DNA of 64,000 nt from Candidatus Hydrogenedentota bacterium (GTDB taxonomy: Bacteria > Hydrogenedentota > Hydrogenedentia > Hydrogenedentales > SLHB01), in contig JAKPDK010000182.1 in the NCBI GenBank assembly GCA_029552745.1, forward strand, positions 1 to 64,000, written 5' to 3'. Below are positions 18,044 to 26,711 of this stretch, one piece after another. The position numbers and the translations under genes are program-made. Under the pieces are notes generated by a model, which saw only the letters and a list, made by a program, of their open reading frames with translations, had not been told where the DNA came from and searched no databases. Every line of letters starts with the position of its first letter. Within the stretch, counting starts at the first letter, position 1.

Positions 18044-19107
18044 TCCCCGCGTTCCAACATGCGCTGGAGGTCTTCAGGGTCGTGCGTACTCTTGAAAGCC
18101 GTATCCAGCGTGATGAGATTACGTCGCACTAACCGATACAACGACTTGTTCATGGTCATCATATCTTCGCCGCCGATCTGGATGAGCGTGGGGATTTGGT
18201 GGAGATTGTCTTCGCGAATATTGGAGCGAATAGCGGCGTTGGGCACCATAACCTCAAGCGCGGGCACCCGTCCCCGTCCATCGGCACGAGGCAGCAGCTG
18301 TTGCACGACTACTCCTTCCAGTACCAAGGAGAGCTGGGTACGTACTTGAGCTTGCTGGTTTGCGGGAAATACGTCCACGATACGGTTGATGGTTTGCGTG
18401 GCGTCGTTGGTGTGAAGCGTAGCGAATACAAGGTGTCCGGTTTCAGCGGCGGTGAGAGCGGTTGCGATGGTTTCATAGTCACGCATTTCGCCGATGAGAA
18501 TGACGTCGGGGTCTTGCCGTAGCACATGACGCAGCGCGGCGGCAAAGGATTTTGTGTCAGAATTCACTTCACGTTGATTAATCAAGGATTTTTTGTGGGA
18601 ATGAAGATATTCAATCGGGTCTTCGACGGTGATGATATGTACACTTCGCTCGCGGTTGATCTTGTCAATAATGGCAGCGAGTGTTGTAGATTTGCCACTA
18701 CCGGTCGGGCCGCATACGAGGACAAGCCCGATGGGACGGTAGGCGAAGTCCGCGACCACCCGCGGCAAGCCAAGTTCTTGGAACGAACGAATTTCAAACG
18801 GGATAGCTCGAAAAGCCGCTGCAACTGAGCCCCGGTCTCTGTATACGTTCAGACGGAACCGACTGAGTCCCGCGATACCAAAAGACATATCGCACTCTTT
18901 TTCGGTTTCAAAGGTGGCGATCTGTTCTTCTTTCATTACACTGTAGACAAGGTCCTGTGTTTGGTCCGGGGTCAAACGGTCATAGCCAGGTAAAGGTTCC
19001 AGGGTTCCGTGTATACGCACCATGGGAGGTACGCCCACCGAGATATGCAGATCGCTGGCGCCCAGCTCGATCATTCTTGAGAGCATTTCTTTGATGTTCA
19101 GTTCCAT
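18040..19107 (-). CDS. pilT: Type IV pilus retraction ATPase PilT
   Basis: The 355-residue secretion-superfamily ATPase powers pilus depolymerisation. It has the N-terminal PilT signature 'SDLHISVGVPPMVRIHG', Walker A 'GPTGSGKSTTLAAIID', Asp box 'VEDPIEYLH', Walker B-type 'DVILIGEMRDYETI' and His box 'TGHLVFATLHTND'. AIRAEL-type C-terminal features are replaced by 'NAAIRSNIRE'. The chosen ATG at 19107 has GGGAGG about 5 bases upstream; the frame could extend to 19158. It lies 89 bases after pilB and overlaps pilS. A second PilT homologue is at 41115-42203. Confidence 0.9.
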   Translation of the reverse strand: MELNIKEMLSRMIELGASDLHISVGVPPMVRIHGTLEPLPGYDRLTPDQTQDLVYSVMKEEQIATFETEKECDMSFGIAGLSRFRLNVYRDRGSVAAAFRAIPFEIRSFQELGLPRVVADFAYRPIGLVLVCGPTGSGKSTTLAAIIDKINRERSVHIITVEDPIEYLHSHKKSLINQREVNSDTKSFAAALRHVLRQDPDVILIGEMRDYETIATALTAAETGHLVFATLHTNDATQTINRIVDVFPANQQAQVRTQLSLVLEGVVVQQLLPRADGRGRVPALEVMVPNAAIRSNIREDNLHQIPTLIQIGGEDMMTMNKSLYRLVRRNLITLDTAFKSTHDPEDLQRMLERGE

Positions 19108-19195
19108 ACTCCCTCCCTTGTCCGTTTGGTGTGTTTCGTCATTCTCTTGATTTGTCACGGTCTTGGAGCGGTTTGCAACTTTCGTACTGTTTTGG

Positions 19196-20941
19196 TCAAT
19201 CCGCCGGGGAAATACGCAGTACTTCTTCGATGGTAGTGAGTCCTGCCGCCGCTTTCGCCAGAGCGTTTTGACGCAAGGTTGCCATGCCGCATTTCATCGC
19301 GACGCGTTTGATCTCTGCTGCGGGCGCCCGTCTCATCACCAGGTCCTGGAGTTCAGGATAGTTGGGCATTGCCTCAATTACCGCCAGACGGCCTTTATAG
19401 CCGGTGTTGTTGCAGCGTTGGCACCCTCTACCACGGGCAAACTGCGGCGGGGGAGCGCCTTCGGGTTGGCGGAACTGAATCCGGTCGAGTACTTCCTGCG
19501 GCACGCGTACTGGCTGTTTGCACTCGGGGCAGATGCGACGAGCCAAACGCTGAGCCGCAGCCAGTGCCACGGACGACTGTACCAGGAAAGGTTCCAAGCC
19601 CATATCGATGAGCCGCGTGAAGACACTGGCGGCATCATTCGTATGTAAGGTACTCAATACCAGGTGTCCGGTCAAGGCAGCTTTCACAGCGATATCTGCG
19701 GTTTCTTCGTCGCGGATTTCGCCGACCATGATGACGTCAGGGTCTTGGCGCAAGATACTGCGGAGGCCTGCAGCAAAAGTCAATCCTACTTCTGGATTGA
19801 CTTGCACTTGATTGACTCCGAACAGTTCGTATTCGACGGGGTCTTCGACGGTAATGATGTTGCGATGGATTTCGTTCAATTTATGTAATGCGCTGTACAG
19901 GGTGGTGGTTTTTCCGCTGCCAGTAGGTCCCGTCAACAGGATCATCCCAAAGGGCAGTTTCAAGGCATCTTTGAAGGCAGCCATGGGCTGCGGTTCGAAA
20001 CCCAAGGCATCGAGATCCAAGGTCAGGGCGCTTTTATCCAAAATACGCATCACAATCTTTTCACCGTAATAGCACGGCAGAAATGAGATACGGAAGTCGA
20101 TGTCGTGTCCACGGCAGCGCACGCGGAAGCGGCCGTCTTGAGGGACACGCCGCTCGGAAATATCCAGATTACTCATGATTTTCAATCGGCAGGTGACCGC
20201 TTGTTGGTCTTTTTTGGCGATAGGGCGGAGCTCTTCCAAGGCGCCGTCCACCCGGTATCGTACGCGGATATGTTTTTCGAACGGTTCGATGTGGATATCG
20301 CTTGCCCCCATGTCTATGGCGCGCAACAAGATACGGTTCACCAGTTGGATGATGGGGGCTTCGGCAGCGCCGGCAACGGCACCGGTGATCTCTTCTTCAA
20401 GGTCCTGTTTTTCTTCGACCGTTTCTACTGACTCCGCGTCCAGCGGTTTTTCGTCTTCCTCGGGTATTTCGGGTCGGTAGCAACGCTCGATGGCTTCTTT
20501 CAGTTCAGAGGCGAAAGCCACCACGGGTTTAATCTCGTAATTGGTTAAGCCTTTCAGTAGACGGAGGTCATCAAAGGCGCGCAAGTTTTGGGGGTCTGCC
20601 ATGGCAAGCGTCAGAACGCCGCTTGATACACCATTATTGGTTACAGACTGAACGGATACTGGGAGCATTTGATGCTGGCGCGCAAGATTTTCGGGCACCA
20701 TCTGCAGCACTTCTTTTGTGATGTGGCATCGGCTGACGCGAATGTGCGGAATATCGAGTTGCTCCACGAAAGTCAGCACGAGTTTTTCCTCGTCGATGTA
20801 GTTTTTCTCCAACAGCACATTTACCAGGCTTTGTCGCGTGGCACGCTGGATAGCAAGGCACTCGGTCAGCTGTTCTTGCGTTATGAGCCCTTGTTCGAGC
20901 AAAACCTCACCGAGACTCCGTCGGGATGTCTTAATCGGCAT
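19196..20941 (-). CDS. pilB: Type IV pilus assembly ATPase PilB
   Basis: The 581-residue extension ATPase begins with a MshEN/GspE-N domain (about residues 6-140; 'SLGEVLLEQGLITQEQL' and a second, less perfect repeat). The ATPase core follows with 'GASDIHIEPFEKHIRVRYR', Walker A 'GPTGSGKTTTLYSALH', 'VEDPVEYELFGVNQVQVN', Walker B region 'DVIMVGEIRDEETA' and 'TGHLVLSTLHTND'. The zinc-binding loop has CPEC and CQRC. Start choice is uncertain: AAAGGA lies 9 bases before 20941, while the frame also opens at 20959/20965. MshEN domains bind cyclic-di-GMP in characterised relatives. Gene order pilB-pilT-pilS-pilR suggests one operon. Confidence 0.9.
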   Translation of the reverse strand: MPIKTSRRSLGEVLLEQGLITQEQLTECLAIQRATRQSLVNVLLEKNYIDEEKLVLTFVEQLDIPHIRVSRCHITKEVLQMVPENLARQHQMLPVSVQSVTNNGVSSGVLTLAMADPQNLRAFDDLRLLKGLTNYEIKPVVAFASELKEAIERCYRPEIPEEDEKPLDAESVETVEEKQDLEEEITGAVAGAAEAPIIQLVNRILLRAIDMGASDIHIEPFEKHIRVRYRVDGALEELRPIAKKDQQAVTCRLKIMSNLDISERRVPQDGRFRVRCRGHDIDFRISFLPCYYGEKIVMRILDKSALTLDLDALGFEPQPMAAFKDALKLPFGMILLTGPTGSGKTTTLYSALHKLNEIHRNIITVEDPVEYELFGVNQVQVNPEVGLTFAAGLRSILRQDPDVIMVGEIRDEETADIAVKAALTGHLVLSTLHTNDAASVFTRLIDMGLEPFLVQSSVALAAAQRLARRICPECKQPVRVPQEVLDRIQFRQPEGAPPPQFARGRGCQRCNNTGYKGRLAVIEAMPNYPELQDLVMRRAPAAEIKRVAMKCGMATLRQNALAKAAAGLTTIEEVLRISPAD

Positions 20942-21048
20942 CGACCCAGTTCCTTTCATTGTCACCGTCCCCTGTTATGTCCCCACGGTTTTGTGCGTCC
21001 AGTTTATCCTTAACGAGTTTCGTTTTCTAACTGAAAAACTGTCCTTAT

Positions 21049-21076
21049 TTATTATCGCACATTTTTGTTACAGCAA
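21049..21076 (-). promoter_or_regulatory. Candidate sigma-70-type promoter before pilB
   Basis: On the minus strand TTGCTG and TAATAA are separated by 16 bases, about 110 bases upstream of the pilB start. It is a moderate match and would allow pilB-pilT-pilS-pilR to be expressed separately from the MshEN-DnaA gene. Confidence 0.4.
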
Positions 21077-21120
21077 GAAGTCTTTGTGCGAAATCGTGCG
21101 TTCAGAAATAAGTCCACGTT

Positions 21121-23286
21121 TCAGTCCTCTATCCCGAGATGCGCCAGAATCTCCGTTACGAGTTCTGCGGTGACTTCCTGTCCGACGAGTTCGGCAAAAG
21201 CGATAACCTTTCGGAGGGAACCAGTCATTTTGCGCACGTCGGAAGTGACACGAGTAGCAATGAGGGTAAGAATCTCATCGTTGATGGTTATATCGGCTTC
21301 TTTGGCATAGTGTCGTAGTATTTTGAGTCGGGTGTCCCAATCTGGGGGATGCAGACAGGCGACGATGCCGCTGGCAAAACGGGAAACCAGACGTTTTTCG
21401 AGTTGGCCGAGTCGGTCCGGGGGATTGTCAGCAGCGATGATAATTTGTCGGTTTTCTTGGTAAAGCGCGTTGAAGATGTGGAAGAACTCTTCTTGAGCTT
21501 CAATTCTTCCGCCTAGAAACTGAATATCATCGAGGATCAACACGTCCCAGCGACAATACGCTTCGCGGAATGGTTCGAGGGCGTGTTCCTCAAGTGCAGT
21601 CATCAGTTTTCGTGCGAAACGGCTCGCCGAAACGTACCCGACGTTTTTGGAATCATCGGCTTCTACGATGGCGTTGCCGATGGCGTTGACCAAATGGGTC
21701 TTTCCGAGCCCCACCTCGCCGTACAGAAAAAACGGGTTGTATTTTTCGCCGGGATGCTCGGCAACAGCGCGCGCAAGTTGAACAGTGAACACGTTTGGTT
21801 TCGCCACGAAAAAGGATTCGAAGGTATACCCGGGTAGGGGTAATTCGGAATCCAGGGCGGCTTGGATGCGTTCATCAAGACGCAGTTTTAATCCAGGTCC
21901 CTCGATGGCTTCCAAGGCATCGCTTTCTGCCTTTCCGAGTAGAGCGGCGGCTTGTTTTGCTTTTTTGGGAGATGTCAGCCTTGTCCGCTGAAGTCCGCGT
22001 TTCACGTTTTCGGTCACGGCGGCGGTTTCGGCTTGGTCTGCAGCGCGTTTGGCTTCTTGTTCAGCCCGCGCTGCGGCTTCCTGGGCTTGGCGGGCAATGG
22101 CAAGAATCTGGGTTGTTTGGTCTTTTTGTGCCGCTAAGACGGCTTCGACGGCGGCTTGAGCGGCTTGAGCGGCTTGGGTTGCTGCTTGCGTCAATTCCGC
22201 AAGGCGACGGTTTTCCTCTTCGGGAATGTCGGGTTTGGTTGTCACGGAGACAGGTGTTGCAGCCTGTTGCGCGCGGAGGATTTGTGCCGCTTCCGAAATG
22301 GCTTCGCGCACGGCGTCGTGGACGCTCGCGCGCATGATTGCCGCCAACTCCTCTACCGAAGGACCCGGCTCACGGGGTTCGGGAACGGGTGCCAGGGGCA
22401 CAGAGGAAAGCACAGTTTGAAGGGTTTGCTGGATCGTTTCCTGGGTAGCTTCACGGATGGTGCGGGCGAAGTCTTCGGGGGAAAAGGGGGAGCGCTCTTC
22501 GGGGCGAGACGTGAGTTGGTCGCTGATCGCCTCTTTTACGTGGTCTTTTACGGCTTTTCCTACCTCCTGAGAGACAGTCTCCGCCGTGGCAATTCTAGGT
22601 TCGCCTTGCTCCGTTGGTGCAATAGGCTCTTCAATAGGTTCCACCGGGGTGGGCGGTGATTCCGAAGATGCCGCCGCGGGTTTTGGAGCCGTGCTAAATC
22701 CCAGGCTCGACATCGATACTTCGTCTTGAGAGACCTCTTGACGTTTGAACAGTTTCTGTGTGACTTGGTAAAAGTGCTGCCATTCGCAAAGGATGGGCTT
22801 GACCTTATAGTCGGGACAAGCATTTCGGACCTGATTGATAGCGTCGATGTCCAGCGGGTCGACCATAGCCACGGTGAGGATTCGTCCCAGTCGGTCGATG
22901 GGCAGCACGCCATATTTTAGGCATACATCTTCGGGAATGCTGGACAAAATCTCCGGCGCGATCTGATAGTCGAGCAAGTTAATATGTGGGATGCGGCACT
23001 GGCGCACCAAAAACGACATCAAGGTTTCTTGAGTGATAAATCCGAGCTCGACTAGCGCTTGCCCCAAAAATCCGCCATGCTCTTTTTGTCGGGCTAAGCC
23101 ACGTTGGACTTGTTCTTGGGTCAACATGCCAGCGTGAACCAACAGTTCGCCGAGACGTAACCGTGCTGCAAGCGCAGCGGGATTTTGTGCGGGCTGGTCT
23201 GTTGGGACTTTCGGCGAGGAAACGGACTCGTTCGGGACAGATTCGCCGGCTTGAGGTCCCTCTTCTTTGGCTCTTCTAAATAACAT
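21121..23286 (-). CDS. MshEN (c-di-GMP-binding-type) domain fused to DnaA AAA+ ATPase domain
   Basis: The 721-residue protein has an unusual layout. Residues about 42-180 are a MshEN/PilB-N domain with two tandem motifs ('RLGELLVHAGMLTQEQV' and 'FLGQALVELGFITQETL', each ending in a conserved Gln). Residues about 180-360 are Pro/Glu-rich and likely disordered. About 360-480 is an Ala/Gln/Glu-rich coiled coil. Residues 482-721 are a DnaA domain III ATPase: 'LPGYTFESFFVAKPN', Walker A 'GEVGLGKTH' (523-531), Walker B 'DVLILDDIQFLGG' (Asp586/587), putative Arg finger in 'RLVSRF', and sensor II region 'SDVRKMTGSLRKV'. It stops there, so the DnaA domain IV helix-turn-helix that binds DnaA boxes is absent. 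It lies just upstream of pilB, whose N-terminal domain is of the same type. Function unknown. Confidence 0.88.
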   Translation of the reverse strand: MLFRRAKEEGPQAGESVPNESVSSPKVPTDQPAQNPAALAARLRLGELLVHAGMLTQEQVQRGLARQKEHGGFLGQALVELGFITQETLMSFLVRQCRIPHINLLDYQIAPEILSSIPEDVCLKYGVLPIDRLGRILTVAMVDPLDIDAINQVRNACPDYKVKPILCEWQHFYQVTQKLFKRQEVSQDEVSMSSLGFSTAPKPAAASSESPPTPVEPIEEPIAPTEQGEPRIATAETVSQEVGKAVKDHVKEAISDQLTSRPEERSPFSPEDFARTIREATQETIQQTLQTVLSSVPLAPVPEPREPGPSVEELAAIMRASVHDAVREAISEAAQILRAQQAATPVSVTTKPDIPEEENRRLAELTQAATQAAQAAQAAVEAVLAAQKDQTTQILAIARQAQEAAARAEQEAKRAADQAETAAVTENVKRGLQRTRLTSPKKAKQAAALLGKAESDALEAIEGPGLKLRLDERIQAALDSELPLPGYTFESFFVAKPNVFTVQLARAVAEHPGEKYNPFFLYGEVGLGKTHLVNAIGNAIVEADDSKNVGYVSASRFARKLMTALEEHALEPFREAYCRWDVLILDDIQFLGGRIEAQEEFFHIFNALYQENRQIIIAADNPPDRLGQLEKRLVSRFASGIVACLHPPDWDTRLKILRHYAKEADITINDEILTLIATRVTSDVRKMTGSLRKVIAFAELVGQEVTAELVTEILAHLGIED

Positions 23287-23378
23287 AAATCCGCGTGGGT
23301 TTCCCGACTATTTTTCCATCCCCCTTGGTCATTCTTCTCCCAGACTCTCCATATCCTACCCCGTTATTCCTCTCTGGG

Positions 23379-23407
23379 ATTGTAACACCCGCCGAACAAG
23401 CCGTCAA
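23379..23407 (-). promoter_or_regulatory. Sigma-70-type promoter for the MshEN-DnaA gene
   Basis: On the minus strand TTGACG and TACAAT are separated by exactly 17 bases, about 90 bases upstream of the start codon at 23286. This is a strong match to the consensus. Confidence 0.7.
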
Positions 23408-23611
23408 GTAATTACCCCTTGATAAATCTTTTCCGTAGAATATGTTATCTTTTTCTTGCGGGGACAAGTCCCCTGGTGCGGATTCGCTAAGAACCTTTGG
23501 TGCTGCATGAATCCGCCGGGCGTGCTACCGCCTATAGGGTTGTTTGATACGATACCCGAGCACGTTTCCTATGTTATTCTGTTGTGACTTGACCACCGTT
23601 GCGGTTAAATA

Positions 23612-23640
23612 TTGACAAGATTTCGGTAGTGTGGTAATCT
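23612..23640 (+). promoter_or_regulatory. Sigma-70-type promoter for the 23702-25213 genes
   Basis: TTGACA and TAATCT are separated by 17 bases, about 60 bases upstream of the ATG at 23702. It is well placed to drive the TIGR04073-type gene and the two that follow it. Confidence 0.7.
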
Positions 23641-23701
23641 GTAAAGGCTTGGAACATACTGAACGCGGCGTTTTGCCGCAGTTTATGGAGGTCCGAAGGG
23701 G

Positions 23702-24085
23702 ATGAGAGACACAATTTGGACACGCGTGATAGCTTGTGTTTTGATGGCTGCCCTTATTTTGCCGGTGGCAGCTATCGCTCAAGAACGACTAACCTATGAC
23801 CCGGAGGACGAAATCCCCGCGGCGACGGGCGTAGAACGCGCGTTGACGAAGTTGGGACGTGGTCTTTCCAACGTAATGTTTGGTTGGGCGGAGATTCCGG
23901 TGACGTTTGACAAGAAGCTAAAACAGGGCAAACCATTGGGCTACTTGTTGGGTGTAGTGCCGGTTTTGGGAACTGCCCGTGCGGTAATGCGCACGACCAC
24001 AGGTGTGTTCGAAGCGGTGACGTTTCCTTTCTCGGATCGGGACGTAAATTACGAGCCCATTCTTGAACCCGAATTCTTGTTCTGA
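23702..24085 (+). CDS. Exosortase system-associated protein, TIGR04073-type
   Basis: The 127-residue exported protein has a signal peptide at residues 1-26 (hydrophobic core 'VIACVLMAALILPVAAIA'). The mature part has 'KLGRGLSNVMFGWAEIP', 'GKPLGYLLGVVPVLGTARAV' and 'GVFEAVTFPF'. These match the TIGR04073 family, which is found in bacteria with PEP-CTERM/exosortase systems and has no assigned biochemical role. It has a GGAGG ribosome site and its own promoter. It is followed 6 bases later by the 87-residue gene. No exosortase is encoded in this window. Confidence 0.82.
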   Translation: MRDTIWTRVIACVLMAALILPVAAIAQERLTYDPEDEIPAATGVERALTKLGRGLSNVMFGWAEIPVTFDKKLKQGKPLGYLLGVVPVLGTARAVMRTTTGVFEAVTFPFSDRDVNYEPILEPEFLF

Positions 24086-24091
24086 CCTCGT

Positions 24092-24355
24092 ATGAAATGG
24101 GCGCGTCAGGGCGAAGCGGTGGTGAGTTCCGCACGGCTGGTTGACGGTGCGCCAGTGCGTGTTGTCTTAATAGGTCCTCGGAACAATCCGAAAGGGGCTG
24201 CGGTAGTGGTGCCTTCCCAAGGTCCCGAAAAGGTTAAAACGTTGCGATTGGACGAGGCGTTAGACCGGTTTACTCCCCAAGATGTGGTGGAAATCCTTTG
24301 TATGCAGGAACGTTTTTTTGGCGCAAGCGGATTAAGTGTCCCAACCATACATTGA
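24092..24355 (+). CDS. Conserved-looking hypothetical protein (87 residues)
   Basis: I do not recognise this protein. It is short, with no signal peptide or membrane helix. It reads as alternating strands followed by helices ('GAPVRVVLIGPRNNPKG', 'KVKTLRLDEALDRFTPQDVVEIL') and has a single Cys. Tight packing between the TIGR04073-type gene (6 bases upstream) and the HDOD gene (6 bases downstream) argues that it is real and co-transcribed. No strong ribosome site precedes the ATG, so translation may depend on coupling with the upstream gene. Confidence 0.55.
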   Translation: MKWARQGEAVVSSARLVDGAPVRVVLIGPRNNPKGAAVVVPSQGPEKVKTLRLDEALDRFTPQDVVEILCMQERFFGASGLSVPTIH

Positions 24356-24361
24356 GTAAAC

Positions 24362-25213
24362 GTGATTCAACCGCACGAAATCGATCTACTGCTGGAAGAG
24401 ATTGTCACTCTTCCGAGTGTCCCTCAGACCTTGGCTCGGATTACGCAAATGATGTCCAAGCCGGATGTTTCGTTGGCGGAAGTGAGTAAAGTCGTTTCGA
24501 CCGATCCTTCCATCGCTCTGAAGACGTTGCGCCTTGTCAATTCGGCGCTCTACGGACTCCGCAACAAGGTGGTATCTGTCGATCACGCGGTTGCGATGTT
24601 GGGACTAGATGTCATTCGCAATCTTGTGTTGACGGCGACCGTATTTGACACGTTTAAGCGGGGCTCGGAATGTCTTTTGACGCACAGTGTGGCGTGCGGC
24701 GTCGCTTTGCGTGCTGTGGCAATTGAGACAAATTTCGTTAATCCCTCCGATATCGACGGCGTTTTTGTGTTTGGTTTGCTCCATGATGTTGGGAAGATCA
24801 TTTTCCATGAATTTCTTCCTGAGGAAACTACCAAAGCCGAGGAGGTCAGCCGAGAACGTCAGATACCCATGTTTCAGGCGGAACGTGAAATCATCGGATG
24901 TGACCATGCAGAAATGGGCGCCCGACTGGCGCTGACGTGGCAGTTGCCGGACGAACTAGTGCATGCTGTGGGTTATCATCATTTCCCTAGCTCCTGTAAA
25001 GATGAAAAAGCACGACAGCGCGCGGCGATGCTATCTATTGCTGACGTAATTTGTTGGGCGTCCGGTTTGGCTTCTGTGCCGGATGTGCCCGTGACAGTTC
25101 CTGCCGAAACTTGGGATTTGGTCGGGATTCGTTCGCGGAATATTCCGTCGATTCTGGATAGGTTCTTTAATTCCATGCCAGAAATGCGCGAGTTACTCGA
25201 GATCGCCAGATAG
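24362..25213 (+). CDS. HDOD-domain signalling protein
   Basis: The 283-residue cytoplasmic protein is an HDOD domain, a catalytically altered HD-superfamily domain used in signalling, often near pilus, chemotaxis and c-di-GMP genes. Typical segments are 'LPSVPQTLARITQMM', 'VSKVVSTDPSIALKTLRLVNSALYG', 'AMLGLDVIRNLVLTA', 'GLLHDVGKIIFHEF' and 'DHAEMGARLALTWQLPD'. An HD pair remains in 'LLHDVGKI'. The start is GTG at 24362, directly after the preceding stop. It belongs with the two small genes upstream and is separated by 67 bases from recF. Confidence 0.85.
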   Translation: MIQPHEIDLLLEEIVTLPSVPQTLARITQMMSKPDVSLAEVSKVVSTDPSIALKTLRLVNSALYGLRNKVVSVDHAVAMLGLDVIRNLVLTATVFDTFKRGSECLLTHSVACGVALRAVAIETNFVNPSDIDGVFVFGLLHDVGKIIFHEFLPEETTKAEEVSRERQIPMFQAEREIIGCDHAEMGARLALTWQLPDELVHAVGYHHFPSSCKDEKARQRAAMLSIADVICWASGLASVPDVPVTVPAETWDLVGIRSRNIPSILDRFFNSMPEMRELLEIAR

Positions 25214-25280
25214 CCTGTCCTTGTGACTCCGTGTTACAATACCCGCTGTTGTAATTCCGTTCTTTTCATGCGAGAGCCTC

Positions 25281-26354
25281 ATGCAGCTAACCCGATTAAT
25301 ATGTTCTGGTTTTCGGTGTTTAAAAGATTTGAGTTTTCAGCCGGGTCCGGGGTTGAACCTAATCGTTGGGGCAAACGCCCAAGGTAAGACATCACTTCTG
25401 GAATCGCTGCTGTATGTGGCTACCGCCCGAAGTCATCGCACGACCCAGGATGTTGAACTTGTGCAATACGGCGGGCAAGGGTTTCGGATTGCGGCATGGG
25501 TAGAACGTAGGACGCGGCCTGTGGTGATTGAAGCGGCATATTACAATGGCGCAAAACGATTTCGGGTCAATGGTATTCCTCAGTCGCGGGTGAGCGACAT
25601 TTTGGGGAAAATCAATGTCGTGTCGTTTTTTGCGGAAGATGTCGCTTTGGTGCGAGGTGCGGCATCACAACGGCGCCGTTTGTTGGATATCGAATTGTCA
25701 AAAGTGTATCCCCAATACCTGCGATCGTTGCAACAGTATCGACAGGTGTTACGTCAACGTAACGAGGTACTCCGTAAAAAACCGATGAAACCGGAGGAGC
25801 TTATAACGTGGGACGTGCAGCTAGTCGCCTATGCGCAAGTGCTCATGGAACATAGGGCGTCGTTTGTTCGCCGGTTGACGGATACCGCCGAGGCTTATTA
25901 TGCGCGCATCGCGGGCGAAGGGGAGTCGCTCACCCTTGCTTACCGTCCTGATATCCGTTCTGATATGAACTTTGGTGAAGTGATCGCTCTGGCTCGGGAG
26001 ACGGACCAGAAACAGGGCATGACAACACGGGGACCGCATCGAGACGATGTGGACATCTTAATAAATGCCAAGCCGGCGCGGCAGTTTGCTTCGCAAGGGC
26101 AGCAACGGAGCGCGGCACTGGCGATCAAACTGGCCACGGCGGACTGGGTGCAGGAGGCAACGGAAGAAGACCCGATCCTTGCGCTGGACGACGTCTTTTC
26201 GGAACTTGACCCCGACCGCGCGTCGAGGTTGCTGGAGACGTTATCCCCGCACCGACAGTCCTTGATTACTTCTACAGACGGATTGGTGGACAGACTTCCC
26301 GCGGAGAACCGGAAAATGTTCTGGATGGAAGGGGGCCGACTTGAAGAAAAATAA
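25281..26354 (+). CDS. recF: DNA replication and repair protein RecF
   Basis: RecF is an SMC-like ATPase that helps load RecA at gaps in DNA. The 357-residue protein has Walker A 'GANAQGKTSLLES' (residues about 30-42), an ABC-type signature region 'FASQGQQRSAALAIKLA', and Walker B 'ILALDDVFSELD'. Length and motifs match RecF. It is followed by the DUF721 gene, which overlaps it by 14 bases, then gyrB and gyrA. This is the standard order of the replication-initiation neighbourhood, but without dnaA and dnaN immediately upstream. Confidence 0.93.
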   Translation: MQLTRLICSGFRCLKDLSFQPGPGLNLIVGANAQGKTSLLESLLYVATARSHRTTQDVELVQYGGQGFRIAAWVERRTRPVVIEAAYYNGAKRFRVNGIPQSRVSDILGKINVVSFFAEDVALVRGAASQRRRLLDIELSKVYPQYLRSLQQYRQVLRQRNEVLRKKPMKPEELITWDVQLVAYAQVLMEHRASFVRRLTDTAEAYYARIAGEGESLTLAYRPDIRSDMNFGEVIALARETDQKQGMTTRGPHRDDVDILINAKPARQFASQGQQRSAALAIKLATADWVQEATEEDPILALDDVFSELDPDRASRLLETLSPHRQSLITSTDGLVDRLPAENRKMFWMEGGRLEEK

Positions 26355-26673
26355 ACCACAATCTGTCCAGGAAATTCTCTCCGAGCTAAAGAAAAAGTCT
26401 GAGATAGGACTGCAGCTGGAGTATGCGCAGATTTGGGAAGAGTGGGAGTCCCTTGTGGGCGTACATCTCGCGCGTCATAGCCACCCGATGACCGTGAAAG
26501 AGGGAGTGCTCTATGTTCATGCGGAAAGTTCTCCTTGGATGCACAAACTGGCTTATGAGAAGTGGAATATCCTTAAGCGTATCAATAAGTTAGCGAATAA
26601 AGAGTTGGTGTCGGACTTGTATATTCAATTGGAGCCGGATTCTGACCCGACGACTCCACAATATGGTGCGTAA
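26341..26673 (+). CDS. DUF721 / DciA-like protein
   Basis: The 110-residue protein belongs to the DUF721 family. Some members (DciA) assist loading of the replicative helicase DnaB in bacteria that lack DnaC/DnaI-type loaders. The core 'IWEEWESLVGVHLARHSHP' then 'KEGVLYVHAESSPWMHKLAYEKWNIL' in pattern is characteristic. The start codon appears to be TTG at 26341, overlapping recF by 14 bases, which suggests translational coupling; no ATG lies nearby. The gene lies in the conventional recF-DUF721-gyrB context. Confidence 0.85.
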   Translation: MKKNKPQSVQEILSELKKKSEIGLQLEYAQIWEEWESLVGVHLARHSHPMTVKEGVLYVHAESSPWMHKLAYEKWNILKRINKLANKELVSDLYIQLEPDSDPTTPQYGA

Positions 26674-26711
26674 ATGCCCCAGACAAAACTCTAAATATTG
26701 GGTTTTGCTCC

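Larger units (their letters stand above)
23287..23701. other. Divergent intergenic region with two promoters
   Basis: This 415-base region separates the minus-strand pilus block from the plus-strand block that leads to recF and gyrBA. It has one good sigma-70-type promoter on each strand (listed separately) and a short GAACCTTTGGTGCTGC repeat at 23491. I looked for clusters of DnaA boxes (TTATCCACA-like) and saw none that I would accept, so an origin is not claimed. Confidence 0.6.

Noticed and set aside
21121-23286. Annotation as replication initiator DnaA
   Set aside because: The DNA-binding domain IV is absent and the N-terminus is an MshEN domain, so a canonical initiator role is not supported.
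23287-23701. Replication origin next to the DnaA-like gene
   Set aside because: No cluster of DnaA-box-like nonamers or AT-rich unwinding region was visible; promoters explain the region.
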